Counted from the first letter of the stretch, positions 21,950 to 34,167 are shown. The stretch: DNA of 64,000 nt from Pseudopyrenochaeta lycopersici (GCA_003313425.1 NHZP01000001.1:1860001-1924000); one strand, 5' to 3'. Notes: generated by a model not told the origin, from the sequence alone. Program-made: numbers and translations.

Positions 21950-22782
21950 GGTAGGTCGCTTTCCTAAAGATGATGAGAATGCCTAACCAACCCATCTAGA
22001 GCAGGTGAGTGAAGAAGCACGCATTGGAACTCATCCTCTATCCTAAAGCTGCATCGCTTCCAGGAGCGGACCCTGAGACACCCAGCTACAGAGTCTAGTG
22101 AGGTACTGAATGGTGTTAACCAACAATCACCCTAAGCAGGGACGCGGGGTCTGCCAAACGTGGACTTATATAATAGGACTTTGTCTCATACATGGGCAGG
22201 AATGCGGCATTGCGCTGGTATGGCACAGGATTCGATGGCGTCCTCTAAAGGTTACAAAAAGCACAGGGAGTGTGAGACGGAATCGAATGCCAGTCGCCAT
22301 GCTCGGACATACGGCCAAAGCAATCAGGCAAATCAAAACAAAAGGCGTGCAAGCTCCCTAGCTCCGGGCGTTGAGGAAGTGGTACAGGCTGTTGTGCATA
22401 TTGGTGCGAGTCAAATGACATTCTGTCCAAGCCACTGGAAACACGGGTCGGCGCGTTACCTTTTTAGACCCATGCAATGCCGGTCCTAGCGCCGTGGTTA
22501 ATCTGCAACACGGCCGAATCACGCTTGCAATATTCCCACAAGCCTAGAGCTTTCGCCGCGGAGACACCCTCATGAAATGTACTGTGTGCTCAATCGACGC
22601 ATTCGATCGAAAAGCGGAGAAGCTGCTGAAGAGGATGTGCAGCTGCAACAACCATGTCGTATGGCAATCCTCCAATGCTCTGCTAAGAGCAGAGCCGCAT
22701 TTCTGGGCACTCTCAAATCATGGTGTATAAGAGGAAAGCTAGTCATGGGTTTTGGCAACATGCTACAAAAGCATCTGACAGA
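21950..22782. promoter_or_regulatory. shared divergent spacer of module 4
   Basis: This 833-bp spacer, the longest of the four, separates CC4 from DUF6590-4. Plus-strand frames inside it (22160-22489 and 22577-22849) lack DUF6590 features. The second merely overlaps the true first exon in another frame. Confidence 0.5.
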
Positions 22783-23753
22783 ATGGATCCGAATTCTCCG
22801 TGGATATGGAGCGAGCCGCATAAGGATCACTACTACGTCACCTATCTGAATGGTATTTGACTCTAATCAGTTTCAGCCTCGTCATGAGCGCTAACAAACA
22901 CGTGTGAAGGTTCAATCGTGTATAATTGGGCATCAAGCCTAACTCGACCTATCCCGGTAAACGATGCCGACCATGGAATGCCTACCCCTGGTATAACTAT
23001 TACTGTGAATCACAACCTTTGCATGTTGCTGACAATTGCTCGTTAGTTGCTTGGCCAACACGGGCTAACTTACCAAACTTCATCGCTGGGACGCCAGAGC
23101 AAGGATGGTACGACGCATTAGATCCAAGTATGAACACTGTTTGCCACGAAAGCAAGTTACTCACAGTAGTAAGGTTATTACATGCGGACTGGGGGACAAG
23201 CCAAAGAGTTCTTTAAGAAAGGAAGAGTATTTGCGATGCTCTACACCGAGTCCAGCGGAGGCCAGTCGCGACCTGCTCCAAACGACGATGCCTTTACGCT
23301 TGTCAAATTTAATGAACAGGTATACACGACTATCAGGCGCTTCGTTATTATTTCTGTGCGGGCTAATTTTGTCTATGCCTGGTAAGTATTCGGCGTTGTT
23401 TTGCTCATGCTTAAGATGCTGACCAAGTTAGCGGCATTTCGACTTATAGTGAGAGAGGGACTCTCAAGCCGGGATGCAACCCTAGAGAGCATGCTGTCAT
23501 ATACAATACGAATATTGATCCGGAAACTTGCTACCTTCCTGGTGAAAGAGCGGCAGGGCTTTACAAAGAGCCGATAGAGGTATACCCAGCTGACGACAGC
23601 TCGTTGCTAAAGCCTCGATCCCGCATCCGTTTTGGCAAGGCGTACTCCATCGAGTGGAACGTCAAGGTTAAAGACATTGGGAAAGTGGTCGCTAGAGATA
23701 TGAGCAAGCTGCTTGCATACTATGAGGATGAAAATCGGGAACTCACCAGCTGA
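22783..23753 (+). CDS. DUF6590-domain protein, module 4
   Basis: This copy lies entirely in short exons. My model is 22783..22852, 22910..23041, 23098..23168, 23209..23381 and 23432..23753, giving 255 aa with all phases consistent. The start MDPNSPWIWSEPHKDHYYV matches the Trp/Tyr-rich start of module 1. It continues after the first intron as GSIVYNWAS, equivalent to GATILETLWAG there. The C-terminal domain has FFKKGRVFAMLYTES, IRRFVIISVR, GISTYSERG, EHAVIYN and SRIRFGKAYSIEWNVKV near residue 215. The intron after GR is missing here, but the one before ISTY is kept. Introns 2 and 3 are the least certain. The central linker is much shorter than in modules 1 and 2, making this the most compact copy. 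Confidence 0.8.
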
Positions 23754-25178
23754 CCGCACACTGGAATCATACGGAAAATTTCTCATTTCAAACTGACAAT
23801 ACGTTTTTCCTTTTCACGATCAAGTCTTTCAAAATACGTTTAACGGCCGACTTTCTTTCTTAATGACTCAGAATGGCCATGATATGTCTACTTAGTTTGA
23901 TAATAACACGTCGCTTGGCTTTGTTCCGTATGGATCACTATCAGCGTTCTCTGTGAACTATAACGAGAAGTCATGTATAACTGACTTTGAATCCGTGCCT
24001 TATGTCTAACACTAACCTATTCAGCTACAGATGATATTATTCGACAATCGAGCTGACAAGCCTAGCGAACGCCTTATGATTCAAGGGCGATTGAGATACT
24101 GCGTGGGCGACGGTATACCAATTTCACGATGACGAAGATTTGAGCTCTGACGTAGGAACCTACCTTTCGTCTCATGGCGGGCTGAGAACTTTCATAGTTT
24201 TTTTTTTTTAAATGTATGCGCTCGCAAGCCCAAAGGTCGCCTGAGCATGGATAATTAAGGGCATTGAAATCTTCCTACTTATCTTTAACTAGATGTGACA
24301 TCGGAACTGTCAACAACCGAAAGATTAATGAACTATGCTGCTAATTATTCCATTCGACCTTTCAGCACGTTTCTTCCACTCCCTCTTCTTCCTTTGGTGG
24401 GCTGTTTCCCATTCCATGGAGTTATCAATCGCAATGCAATCCGGGGTTATCTTTTTCTTTCAATGGACATAATTGTAATGATACGGAATCGTCTGAAGAC
24501 TTCCGTCACAGCCATATGGGTAGAGGTGCACTTTTAAACCAACATTTGAGTCAAGTTATTAATAACATAATCTAAACCAAACGCGCAGATAAAGCTGCCA
24601 GCAGAGGAAAAGCCATCTGTAGATCATTTGTAACTGTAAATAGGCGAAGTGAAGTGTTCTGCGCTGCAACCGACTATGCCGCAGCCTCAGTATGCCCTCA
24701 GTCATGTTTTAAGCACGTTCATCAAGCGAGCTGCCAGTTTGCGGAAAATCGAAGTCCAGCAATAACATATCCTTTAGATCTCAACGACAACTTCATCCTG
24801 GATTCTAATTTACTCATCTATCCTATCTTCGTGACCATTATTCACTTCGAGCTCGGTTTCTTCTGGTTGAGAAGCCCCACTGGAATGTGGACTATATCAT
24901 ATGGCGCCAAATCAAGGCTTGTATTGCTTAGAGCCTCTTCTAGTCTTGCACTGCATAATAGCAGTGACATCGATTTGGATGATATAAAGACATAATGTGG
25001 CGATGAATTCACATCAATTGCCTATTGAAGGCCAATGTCTGATGGAGGATGATAGACCTGCGTATTTTCTTCAGGATATTCGCCATTCTGATTGAGTTCG
25101 GCCCATACAAAATCTTCAAGGCAGTTCTCCTATTATTTGAAACACGTAAAGCAATCACGAACGAAGTTATCTATTTCG
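23754..25178. other. gene-free stretch
   Basis: I see nothing supportable in these 1.4 kb apart from short A/T runs. Short plus-strand frames at 24295 and 24654 have no family features. Confidence 0.55.
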
Positions 25179-25852
25179 CTAATTTGACCAAGGCTGCTCA
25201 TCAATATAGCTAGCGCAACCAAATTCACTGAGATCCACCCCTGAATTTAAGTTTTCTGAGTGAAACATCAAAACCTCCAAGGTTCCGTTGTGGGGGAAGC
25301 GTAAAGACGATGCGTGGTTGATCATGATGCTTTGTGTTCCTTTGTGGGTGATGATCCAAGGATTTCCTCGTTTTGTGGTAACTATATTGCAATATGGATC
25401 AGTCGCCTTCCAATAGATACTATCGGGAGGTATAGGCATACGGATACACGAAACAACCGCCTAGTCATTCGTTAGATGTTCCCCTAGCGCTGATATCAAC
25501 AATTATGCCTTCATGAATAGGCTGGCCATATTGAGAATTGAGCTGGACGCTGGTAATACCATGGGTGTCATGTAGTCAAATGTGGGAGATTCCTCAGCTG
25601 CTGGAGCTTTTGAAAATGACTTCATTCAAACGCAGTCTCGGGTGAAAAACTTTGCCGTTGATATGCTTCAGTTCTACCACCACGTAAGTGTACAGCTGCC
25701 TGTGGGGAGGAAGTATGCATTTGCCATGGGCTTCTCAATAATGAGCTTACCAATGTTATCACAAGCTGCATGATACCAGCGCTCATGTTCTTTACTCCAT
25801 CTCCAACAAGATGGGTCCCACCACTCACAGGCAAATGCGACGATCATAAACT
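25179..25852 (-). pseudogene. probable decayed or fragmentary small gene
   Basis: Several coding-looking pieces lie in order on the minus strand. The first is an ATG at about 25847 opening MIVAFACEWWDPSCWRWSKE. Next comes a piece with YTYVVVELKHINGKVFHPRL, followed by a stop. Then SVQLNSQYGQPIHEGI is joined through a convincing 41-bp intron (GTTGAT...CTAAC...CTAG) to an 86-codon last exon ending DEQPWSN. The last two pieces splice well, but the upstream ones cannot be linked in frame without an unspliceable stop. I do not recognise the family. It may be a pseudogene or a gene with exons I mis-set. Confidence 0.35.
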
Positions 25853-26476
25853 ATGGATTAGATTAGCGGTAGTTCTACCTTCAACGGAATGTTTCTGTAT
25901 TCTAAAGCAACAGAATCAAGCAGATTCGACGATCCCAGTAGTCGTTTGAGCGGCACTTGATTGTTGAAGCGTTACTATTCTGTCACCTTTTGCCGAGCAC
26001 TGGAGGGGAGGCGAAAAGGATGGAGTCTTCTATAAATCCATATCGCTGGTGTACTAAATCCACAGTATCAGAGAGCAACTTGGATGAATCGTAACATGAT
26101 CACTGCGCACTGAGACAATACTGGGGCTGACGTCTTGACGACCGATTTTTTTTCGTGCAAATAGAGGTGTCACACATAATCGTGGATCAAAATATAGACG
26201 GGGGAGGCTGAGGATAAAGACTTTTGAGGGGTTCATGCGCCCTTAAAGATGGCTGAAGTCGGATCTCACCAGGCCATATGCAATGAAGCGCATCTTTGAC
26301 TATGCAAATATTCTATCGCTGTCGGTGGTAAACACTGCAGAGCCATATCGTCAATAAGGACACGGAATGTGAGCTGGAGCAGGATGATATTGATCGTGAT
26401 TCTAGCGTCATGGGTGGCTGATTTTTTCCTGCCTAGGATGTAGCTACCAGCAATAACATCAGCAACAACCCAACGT
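25853..26476. other. gene-free stretch
   Basis: No gene or clear regulatory element is visible. Its right end is the presumed 3' flank of the Dbp9 gene. Confidence 0.6.
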
Positions 26477-28319
26477 CTACTTCTTCCCCTTCCCTCTCGC
26501 ATTGAATGTCTTCAACGGATCGACTTTGCCATTCCTCCCCCTAACAACCTTCCTCCCTCTCCCTTTCACGAACTTCTTCCTATCCGGCTTCGGCATATTT
26601 AGGCCAACGAAGCCAACATCCTCCGGTTTCCTGCCACCAGGGAGCAGGTAGTCTGGCACATGTTTGAGATGTGGTTGTATACGTGCGGGATGATTGAGGG
26701 TTTGATCGTGTCGGAGGTGCGCGAGGGCTTCGGGGTTCTCTTCAAACTGCCACAGGTTAATGGATGAGGGAATAAAAGAGAAGAAAGGAACATACATAGC
26801 GAGATAGCTTTTGTGACTTGGAGAGCTCCAACCGAATCTCCTTTATTCGCGCTTCTCGAATAGCAATCCGTGTCACTGACCGCAATGCGTCTCCAAATCG
26901 GTACCTGAATGGCTCCAGACGCTTCATGTCGAAGTTGTAGTTCTCAAGCTTCTGCCCCTCTTCCTGATGCTTTTCGACCTTCTTTAAGACTTCCTCGTCG
27001 TTCTCGCAAGCTGCGAAGGTAGTTGACTTGTGCTTTCGGTATTTGTCTTTCGGTATGATGAATGAGATGGCTGTCCCAGACTTGCCGGCGCGCGCGGTCC
27101 TGCCGATGCGGTGGAAGTAAGATTTGTATGTGGCGGGGAAATCAAAGTTGAGCACACAAGACACATTAAGGAAATCAATGCCGCGGGACACTCCAGAGTC
27201 CGTCTTAGCTTCCTTATCGGTCTTGGACTTCTTTTTCGGTCGTGATTTGCTTTCTTCCTTGTCTCGGGAGCCCAAAATCTCAGTCTCGTCTGACGCAATC
27301 AGAATGTTGTAGATGTTCTTGTTGAACTCGTCGACAATGTGTAGGCGGGATGCAAGCGGCAACTCCGAATTCAGGACGCAAGACTTGATGCCGAACTGCT
27401 CGAGGAAAAGTTTGACACGGTATGAGCGGTCGGTGTCCCCCACAAAAACGATCGATTTGCCTTTGATCAACTGCAGTTTGAACATTGCGTATATCAATAA
27501 GAACTTCTCCTCCTCGGCGCACTTTATCACGTATTGTTTGACCTTCTGCGCGTTCTTGTCAAGATCGTCGAGCTTGAGTACGACGGGGTCATTGCAGAGG
27601 AGGCTACCGAGCGACTCGACTTCTGTGTTGAGGGTGGCAGACATGAGGAACATCTGCACGCCCTTTGGTATGCTCTGCGCAATCTGGTCAAGGTCCTCCT
27701 TGAAGCCGTAGCCCATGACCAAGTCGCCCTCGTCCACGACTAAGTGGGCCAAATCATCGACCGCCAGAGCGCTGTTGTTGATGTTCGCACTTGCCCGCGC
27801 GGGCGTCGCAATAACAATGTCGGGTTTGTCTGCCAGTTTTGCCTTGGTCACCACCTCAGACTCCTTACCCGCGATGTTTTGTATGCGAATGTCTTGCCCG
27901 CAATGCGCTGAGAGCGCCTTGGCCACCTTTGTGATTTGTAGAGCAAGCTCCTTGGTGGGGACGAGTATGAGCGACGTTTTCCCTTTCCGGCGCAGGGTGT
28001 TATGTAGGAGGGGGAGCAGGTAGGCAGCCGTCTTGCCTGTGCCCGTCCCGCTGCGGGCGAGAATGTCGCGGCCCTGGAGTGCCAGAGGTATCGCTTGCGA
28101 TTGAACAGCCGTCGGCGAACTCCATTTCTGGTCTCGTATGCCCCTTAGCAGCCGTGGCTCGAGCTGGAATTCGGCGAAGGAGGCGGCGGCTGCTGCTGTC
28201 GCTTTCGAGGACTTGGGCGGGCTGGTGGGCTCTGTCTGCGATGCGTCGCTCGCCCGGCGCTTTAAAGCCTGCGGGGATTCCTCCTCGGGAACATCGTGCT
28301 CGTTTAATTTTCGCTTCAT
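26477..28319 (-). CDS. DBP9: ATP-dependent RNA helicase Dbp9
   Basis: This is a nucleolar DEAD-box helicase. Dbp9 is known to act in early 60S ribosomal subunit assembly. There are two exons, 28319..26796 and 26746..26477, separated by a 49-bp intron with a GTATGT donor, giving 597 aa. This is close to the yeast length. I chose [14 protein letters not shown] as the start rather than an ATG 14 codons upstream, because family members begin this way. Visible motifs are I ([10 protein letters not shown]), Ia (PTKELALQ), Ib (TPAR), II ([11 protein letters not shown]), III (SAT), V ([17 protein letters not shown]) and VI ([10 protein letters not shown]). A Lys-rich insertion ([15 protein letters not shown]) precedes motif V, as is usual in Dbp9, and the C-terminus is basic ([16 protein letters not shown]). 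Motif II reads DEGD instead of DEAD. Confidence 0.95.
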
Positions 28320-30162
28320 GGCTGCTTTTAGGAAACTCAATCTAGAAATCGCGACGACCAAAATGTGCCGTCTGTTTGCAATGGTTCTGCAGACTTGACC
28401 AGCGCTGGGCTGGGAACTTTTTCTTGAATACTAACCCCGAACAAAATTAGCGTTCCCCGCCCGGAAAAACCTCAATGCCGAAGCCTTCCAAAGCCAATGA
28501 AAGACTCGCAATGGACTACGAATCCTTCATCTCTTGACGCCAAAATTTGTCGACGCTGACCCTTCAAGGACAGAAGTGAAATGACAACACACTTGATACC
28601 CACATGCTTCGATTCGAAGCCGCAACATGTATCTCTTCAGCCAAGACCTCGGTATAATCGAAAACAGCGTCGGCTTCTCAGGTACGGCAAACCAGAGGTT
28701 TCTGGATATTATCTTCAAATTGCTGTGACCAATGTGTTCAGAAGTAAAGACCCTTCTCACTTCACAACTCCACTTATCTCTTACCTTATCTGTTCTTGCC
28801 GTTGTAATTTCACATGTCTGAGGCAATCACGAATTCTGCGCGACAAATGATGACACCACTCTACCAACCACTTACCTTCCTCCCATCTCTAATACACTCG
28901 CTCCTCTGGCAGTGGGGCTAGACCAATTTTGCCCACTCTTGGTTCTTGTGACCAGTTGTCACGGTGTCATTCTGGTACGTTGTGCTTACTCTCCTGACGC
29001 CAAACGAAGGGCTAGATGCATCTACACGCACTAGAGAACCAACTAGAACGATGTCAATAATGTTGAGGATTCTATGAGCTTCTTGGAATCCATGTCCCTG
29101 TTCGAATAGCGCCATAGCGTTGAGTTAGCGTTGGGCCTGTCGATGGAAAACTGTATCACCGTTACACTAAGAGATTCTCGAAGTTCCTATCTTTCCTGTC
29201 GACGCAGGCTGGTGCATCACGGCTGAAGATCAGTTGCAATGGCTCTAGCTGAACCCTGGCCCTAGGGAAATGATGCGAGCATGAGTGGAATTCACCCCAG
29301 AAGATTCAATGGCTACGCATGGGCTTCGGTCTCGCAGTATAGGTGAATGAAGCAAACGAGCCAGTGTTACTCGGGCAGCTTTAGTTCTTTGGTAGCGGGC
29401 TACCTGAAATCAGACCGTTTGGAGTCTTTTTCGCTTCACTTGCCATCACTTCATCACTTATCTTTCATCCTTAAAAGATGGAAGCATTTGAATATAGATA
29501 CCAAAGTCACAGACGGCACAACATCCTCACTTTGAGGAGTGAAGACGAGCAGTTGTGCAACAGCTTGCCTTACCATGGTAGTGAGGGGATCGTTCATCAA
29601 GCCTTGGAACATGCTGTTTGGAAGAGTTCGAGACGTTGCTGACAACGGTACCTGAGCGGGGTGTCCCTGATGAAACCCCTGTTAGTGTACCGTAGCTAAT
29701 TCCACTGGATAGTCCCGACCTCAGGCATTTACTTTGACAATACCAAGATCTGTGCTGTCCCAAAGAATCGCCCACAGCTTCAATACCATAGATCATAGTA
29801 TGTATCATTTGTCGTACCCGACCTGGGCTAGACGTTCAACAAAAATATGAAGAGCAAAACAGGGAGACAAAACAACCAGCCTCGTCAATTATAGCTCCAA
29901 CTATGGTCCTCAACATTTGACCCCTCCTCGACTATTATGAACATCCAATCATTGCATTCAGTCACCTTTATCTATTGGCCTATATTTTTGTCATGATAAT
30001 GTTACCGTCCGGGTTGGCTTCCATCCATCAAGCCAGCGCTAGGGTCTCCACAGTTTCCAATTAGTGTGAACGCGAAATCCTTCATATGAAACGGCATACC
30101 CTCCATCTGAGGCCGTTCATGCGCTCTCTCACACCAGATTGAACAAAATAATAGTCGCCAGC
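28320..30162. other. gene-free stretch between Dbp9 and the Ser-rich gene
   Basis: This 1.8-kb gap contains the 5' flanks of both genes. No convincing frame or motif was found in it. Confidence 0.6.
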
Positions 30163-32930
30163 ATGTCTGGGTGCTCGCTTGTTGCTAGCGAACTCGTGTC
30201 CGTTGTCGGAGGTCAGATTCCAACATTCAGCTACGATGCCGCGAAGCATTTAACTGAATCAAATTTCTTCGGTATCGACATAACCTACCTGTCTGGGACC
30301 TCCACTTGCTACCCAAAGAAGCCTACTTTCACTCCTGTCATCCGCAATGACGTTGCTGGCTTGACTGAAACCTGCTCCTTCACTTACAAAGGGAAGCCAG
30401 CTACATATACCGGCCTCTTCTGCAGCAATGCACTTCTTTCCATCTTCCCGAACACTGGACAGCTCACTATTACCTTTGCAAATGCTGCTGCCAGCAACGC
30501 CCCGGAACCCTTCATTGCAAACTTTGGGCCCTCTCCTGCTCCAGCAAAGACCACCCGAACGATTACGGTTACTAAGACTACTACGCTGACATCCACGGGC
30601 CCTACTCCCTTCCAGAAGACAAAGACAGTTGTTTCTACTAGTTCCACGGCTACAGAGACCAGCACGGTCACGACCACATTTGGCGTTGTTAAGAAGAATA
30701 CAAAGACCGTAAAGTCTTGTCCATCGTCTAAGTCCAGCAGCTCCTCCCGGTCCTCGTCGTCGTCAAAAGCAGCATCAAAATCATCATCTTTATCGAAGAG
30801 TTCCTCCAGATCATCGTCTTCATCGAAATCTGCCTCCAGATCATCATCGTCCTCAAAGAGTTCCTCAAAATCTATTTCAAGCAGTTCTTCGAAGCCCTCA
30901 TCATCGAAATCTGCCTCGAAGTCCTCATCTTCATCGAAGAGTGCCTCCAAGTCTGCATCCTCAAGTAGTTCCTCCAAACCTACATCCTCGTCAAAATCAG
31001 CATCACGATCATCGTCTTCAACAAAGAGTGCTTCGAAATCTTCGTCTTCCTCGAAACCTGCATCAAAGTCCTCATCGTTATCAACAAAGAGTGCCTCACG
31101 ATCATCATCTTCATCAAAACCTGCCTCAAAGTCATCATCGTCATCAACAAAGAGTGCCTCCAAGTCTGTATCCTCAACCAGTTCCTCGAAACCTTCGTCA
31201 ACGAAATCTGCCTCAAAGTCTTCATCTTCATCGAAGAGCGCCTCTAAGTCTGCATCCTCAAGTAGTTCCTCCAAACCTACATCCTCGTCAAAATCAGCAT
31301 CGCCATCGTCGTCTTCAACAAAGAGTGCTTCCAGATCATCATCGGTATCTTCGTCAAAATCTGCCTCGCGATCTTCATCTTTGTCGAAGAGTGCCTCAAA
31401 AACGTCATCATCGTCGAAACCTACTTCAAAGTCATCGTCTTCGTCAAAGAGTGCCTCTAAGTCTATGTCAAGCAGCTCCTCCAAGCCCACATCGTCAAAA
31501 TCTGCGTCAAAATCCTCATCATCATCAAAGAGTGCCTCAAAAACGTCATCATCAAAACTTACCTCAAAATCCTCGTCTTCATTGTCACGGTCGTCATCGT
31601 CATCGAAGCCTGTCTCAAAATCCTCATCTTCAACAAAGAGTGCCTCACGATCGTCGTCCTCGTCAAAACCCACTTCTCAGTCCCTGTCTTCATCAAAATC
31701 TGCCTCAAGGTCATTATCTTCGTCAAAAAGTGTCTCTCGGACTGTATCCTCTAGTAGTTCGTCCAAGTCTTCATCCTTGTCGAAATCTGCTTCACGTTCA
31801 TCATCGTCATCGAAAACTGCTTCGAGGTCTCCATCGAGCAGTTCCTCTAGGCCGTCATCATCGTCAAAGATTGCCTCAAAGTCTTCATCTTCTTCCAAGG
31901 GCATCACTCGGCCTTCATCCTCAAGCAAAGCTCCAAAGCCAACGTCCACAGTTTTTTGTCCTGCAGCTGATGGCAAAATTATCAAGACAAATGCTGGTCT
32001 GTTCCAGGTTGAGTGCGGTATCGATCGAGTTGACCATGATATACCAGGCCCTCCAACATATCCTGGTAGTTTCGAGGGCTGTTTAAAAGCATGCGTTGCC
32101 CGTAGAGGGTGTGTTGACGTTTCATATATACCAAACGGGCCTTGCTACTTGAAGTATGGTGTTGGCCAACCTAGCAAGAAGAGGAATATCATCGGTGGAA
32201 GGCTGCTTGGGGGCAGAAAGGTTCCTCCGTATTCTGGTGATTCCCCTCTCCTCTGTCCATACGATAATGGTCAGACGTACACCACTCGTTGCGGGGCGGT
32301 TTACAAAGTTGAGTGCGGCTTTGATCGCTACGGCAATGACAGTCAGTAATGAAAGCCCCTTAGCATCACAGGTTTTACTAACTATGAACGTAGTCAATAA
32401 CGGTCCTACGTACACAAGCTCACTAGAAAAATGTATTAAGGCTTGCGATGACACACCTGGGTGCGTTGATGTATCTTACAACCCAGGTTCGCCTGGCCCC
32501 TGCTACTTGAAGAGTGCTAGTGGCCGCGTCTCCAAGAATAATAACATCTGGGGTGCTCGCCAGATCTCCAGGTGCACACGTTCATCAAAATTAAAGCTCC
32601 ATCGCAAGCGTGTTGCGCCGGTTGAGAAGAAAATTGTGAAACGTGAACCCAATCCCCTGGGCCCAGACTGGACATTTACTGCAACAACGAAAACGTCCAC
32701 AAAGACCGCCACCTCTACTACAACCTCGACCGTGTATGTATCCCTAATATTAATTATCTCATATGTATTAACAAATCTGCAGTGCCACTACCCCAGCTAA
32801 GTCTGGTACCTACACTTACACAAAGTATACCATCGCGTCTACCACGGTTACAGTCACCACAGGTGTACAGAACATCTCCTACGCACAGGTTTATATTACA
32901 ACGTGCCCTACAACAACGCGAGCCCTATGA
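30163..32930 (+). CDS. large Ser-rich surface protein with two PAN/apple-like domains
   Basis: This is a probable cell-surface or secreted glycoprotein. There are three exons, 30163..32341, 32394..32733 and 32783..32930, giving 888 aa. The first donor is GTCAGT and the second GTATGT, and both junctions restore motifs. The first 125 residues form a compact globular region (QIPTFSYDAAKHL...). A Thr-rich stretch follows. About 410 residues (186-594) are then almost only Ser, Lys, Ala, Thr and Arg in short SSSSKSASKSS units, likely a heavily O-glycosylated stalk. Two Cys-rich repeats come next at about 597-665 and 696-770. They share the pattern VECG-D...D-I...PTY..S-E-C-KAC...GCVDVSY...GPCYLK, which I read as PAN/apple-like binding domains. 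A Thr-rich tail ends the protein. The N-terminus (MSGCSLVASELVSVVGG) is a poor signal peptide, so an upstream exon may be missing. Ligand and role are unknown. Confidence 0.8.
30720..31945 (+). repeat. coding low-complexity Ser/Lys/Ala repeat tract
   Basis: This 1.2-kb coding tract is built of degenerate TCATCATCT/TCGTCAAAA-like units encoding SSS(S)K(S/P)(A/T)SKS. Synonymous variation is high, so it is not a young exact tandem array. The tract also leaves long D/E-rich and H/R-rich spurious frames in other phases. Confidence 0.85.
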
Positions 32931-34167
32931 TTAGACCTGTTACCCACAGTATCACTTTGTAGCGCAATAACAATCGAGCCTCAAAGGCCTTTAACTTAGC
33001 TGCGTTGTCACTCGCTGCAGATTCAGTCACTCCTTCCAGAAACGCAACAAATGACGGCCACAAATATCTTTGCTACCCAAGGCTATCCTACCATCATCCC
33101 TGGAGCCCATTCAATTGTCTTTACTTTAATAGATACGTAATGTTAATAGGATCAGATATTACTAGTTGTGCAATTCAGTTGCTTAATGCATGATACACTT
33201 TATATCTAAGGCTGCCCTAGTTTTGGCGTCCATATGTGCGGCAGTGCCTCTTCTACACTAAAAATGTAATTCATCTTGCTCTCGTTCCATCACGAGCAGT
33301 TATGTCCGACCTTTGCTGGACAGCTATCCTATGATCGTATAATCTACTCTTACAGTGTACATCTGGGGCGCTATACTGCAATCACTGTTCTTACATATGA
33401 TGTATTGGGCACGTTTTGTGAAACTGGTATCAACAATCGAACCTCTCATCATACGACCGACACGATATGAGGTGAAGCCTTCACGTAGCAACCTACTTTT
33501 CTAGCCCTTCTTTGGCACCTTTATACATGCGTCTCTTTTCGTAGACAGTATCATTCCAGCCAAAATCGTATATAGTCGGGCCACAGGTAGGGAATTCGAA
33601 TCGCTAATCAGAGGAAAAAGCAGGAACTAAGCCTTAGACGACTTCAGGGGTTCTAAGGAGCCATGCAGCATATGCTCCACTAGAGCGGCTTCGGGTATGA
33701 TGAGGATTTTTGCTCTAATTTTAATGTGAAAGGCTTCAAGTTCTACTTCCGGATCTGTTGAAGTGTTTTCTTGAAATCAAGAGAATACAGAGACATTGAG
33801 TATGCTTTGCAAGGGCTCAGAGAAATAACTACATACTAAACTCAACTATATCATATAACATGGAAGAAATATAAAAGAAAAAGAAGAAGAAGAACAGAGT
33901 TAGTGCCATTATGTCGGCGACCGATGGCCAGCGTCAAGGAAGAAGGCTATGTCAGTTGATACAGCGAGTCCTTTAAACCAGCAACGACCAATAGTGTCTG
34001 TGACCAGGTTGTATGAGGCAGTAGTATTGTCTATTTACATGAATGGTCCATGACATACTTCGGAAAATTGTGGCTGTAGTCTAAATTTGAGGGGAAGCGC
34101 TCGTAGTTTACGCGTTTGCACGCCGCCTTTCGGGATGAAGGAAGCTCTCCCACAATTAATCTCCAAG
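32931..34167. other. gene-free stretch
   Basis: No gene is supportable. A purine-rich AAGAAGAAG microsatellite-like patch lies at about 33868-33896. Confidence 0.6.

Noticed and set aside
22160..22849. Two plus-strand frames upstream of DUF6590-4
   Set aside because: The true first exon (MDPNSPWIWS...) is in another frame starting at 22783. The upstream frames lack family features.
30384..31673. 429-codon Asp/Glu-rich frame on the minus strand, and a 381-codon His/Arg/Leu-rich frame at 30941-32086 on the plus strand
   Set aside because: Both are phase or antisense shadows of the Ser/Lys repeat tract. Their composition follows directly from TCATCG-like units and they have no motif.
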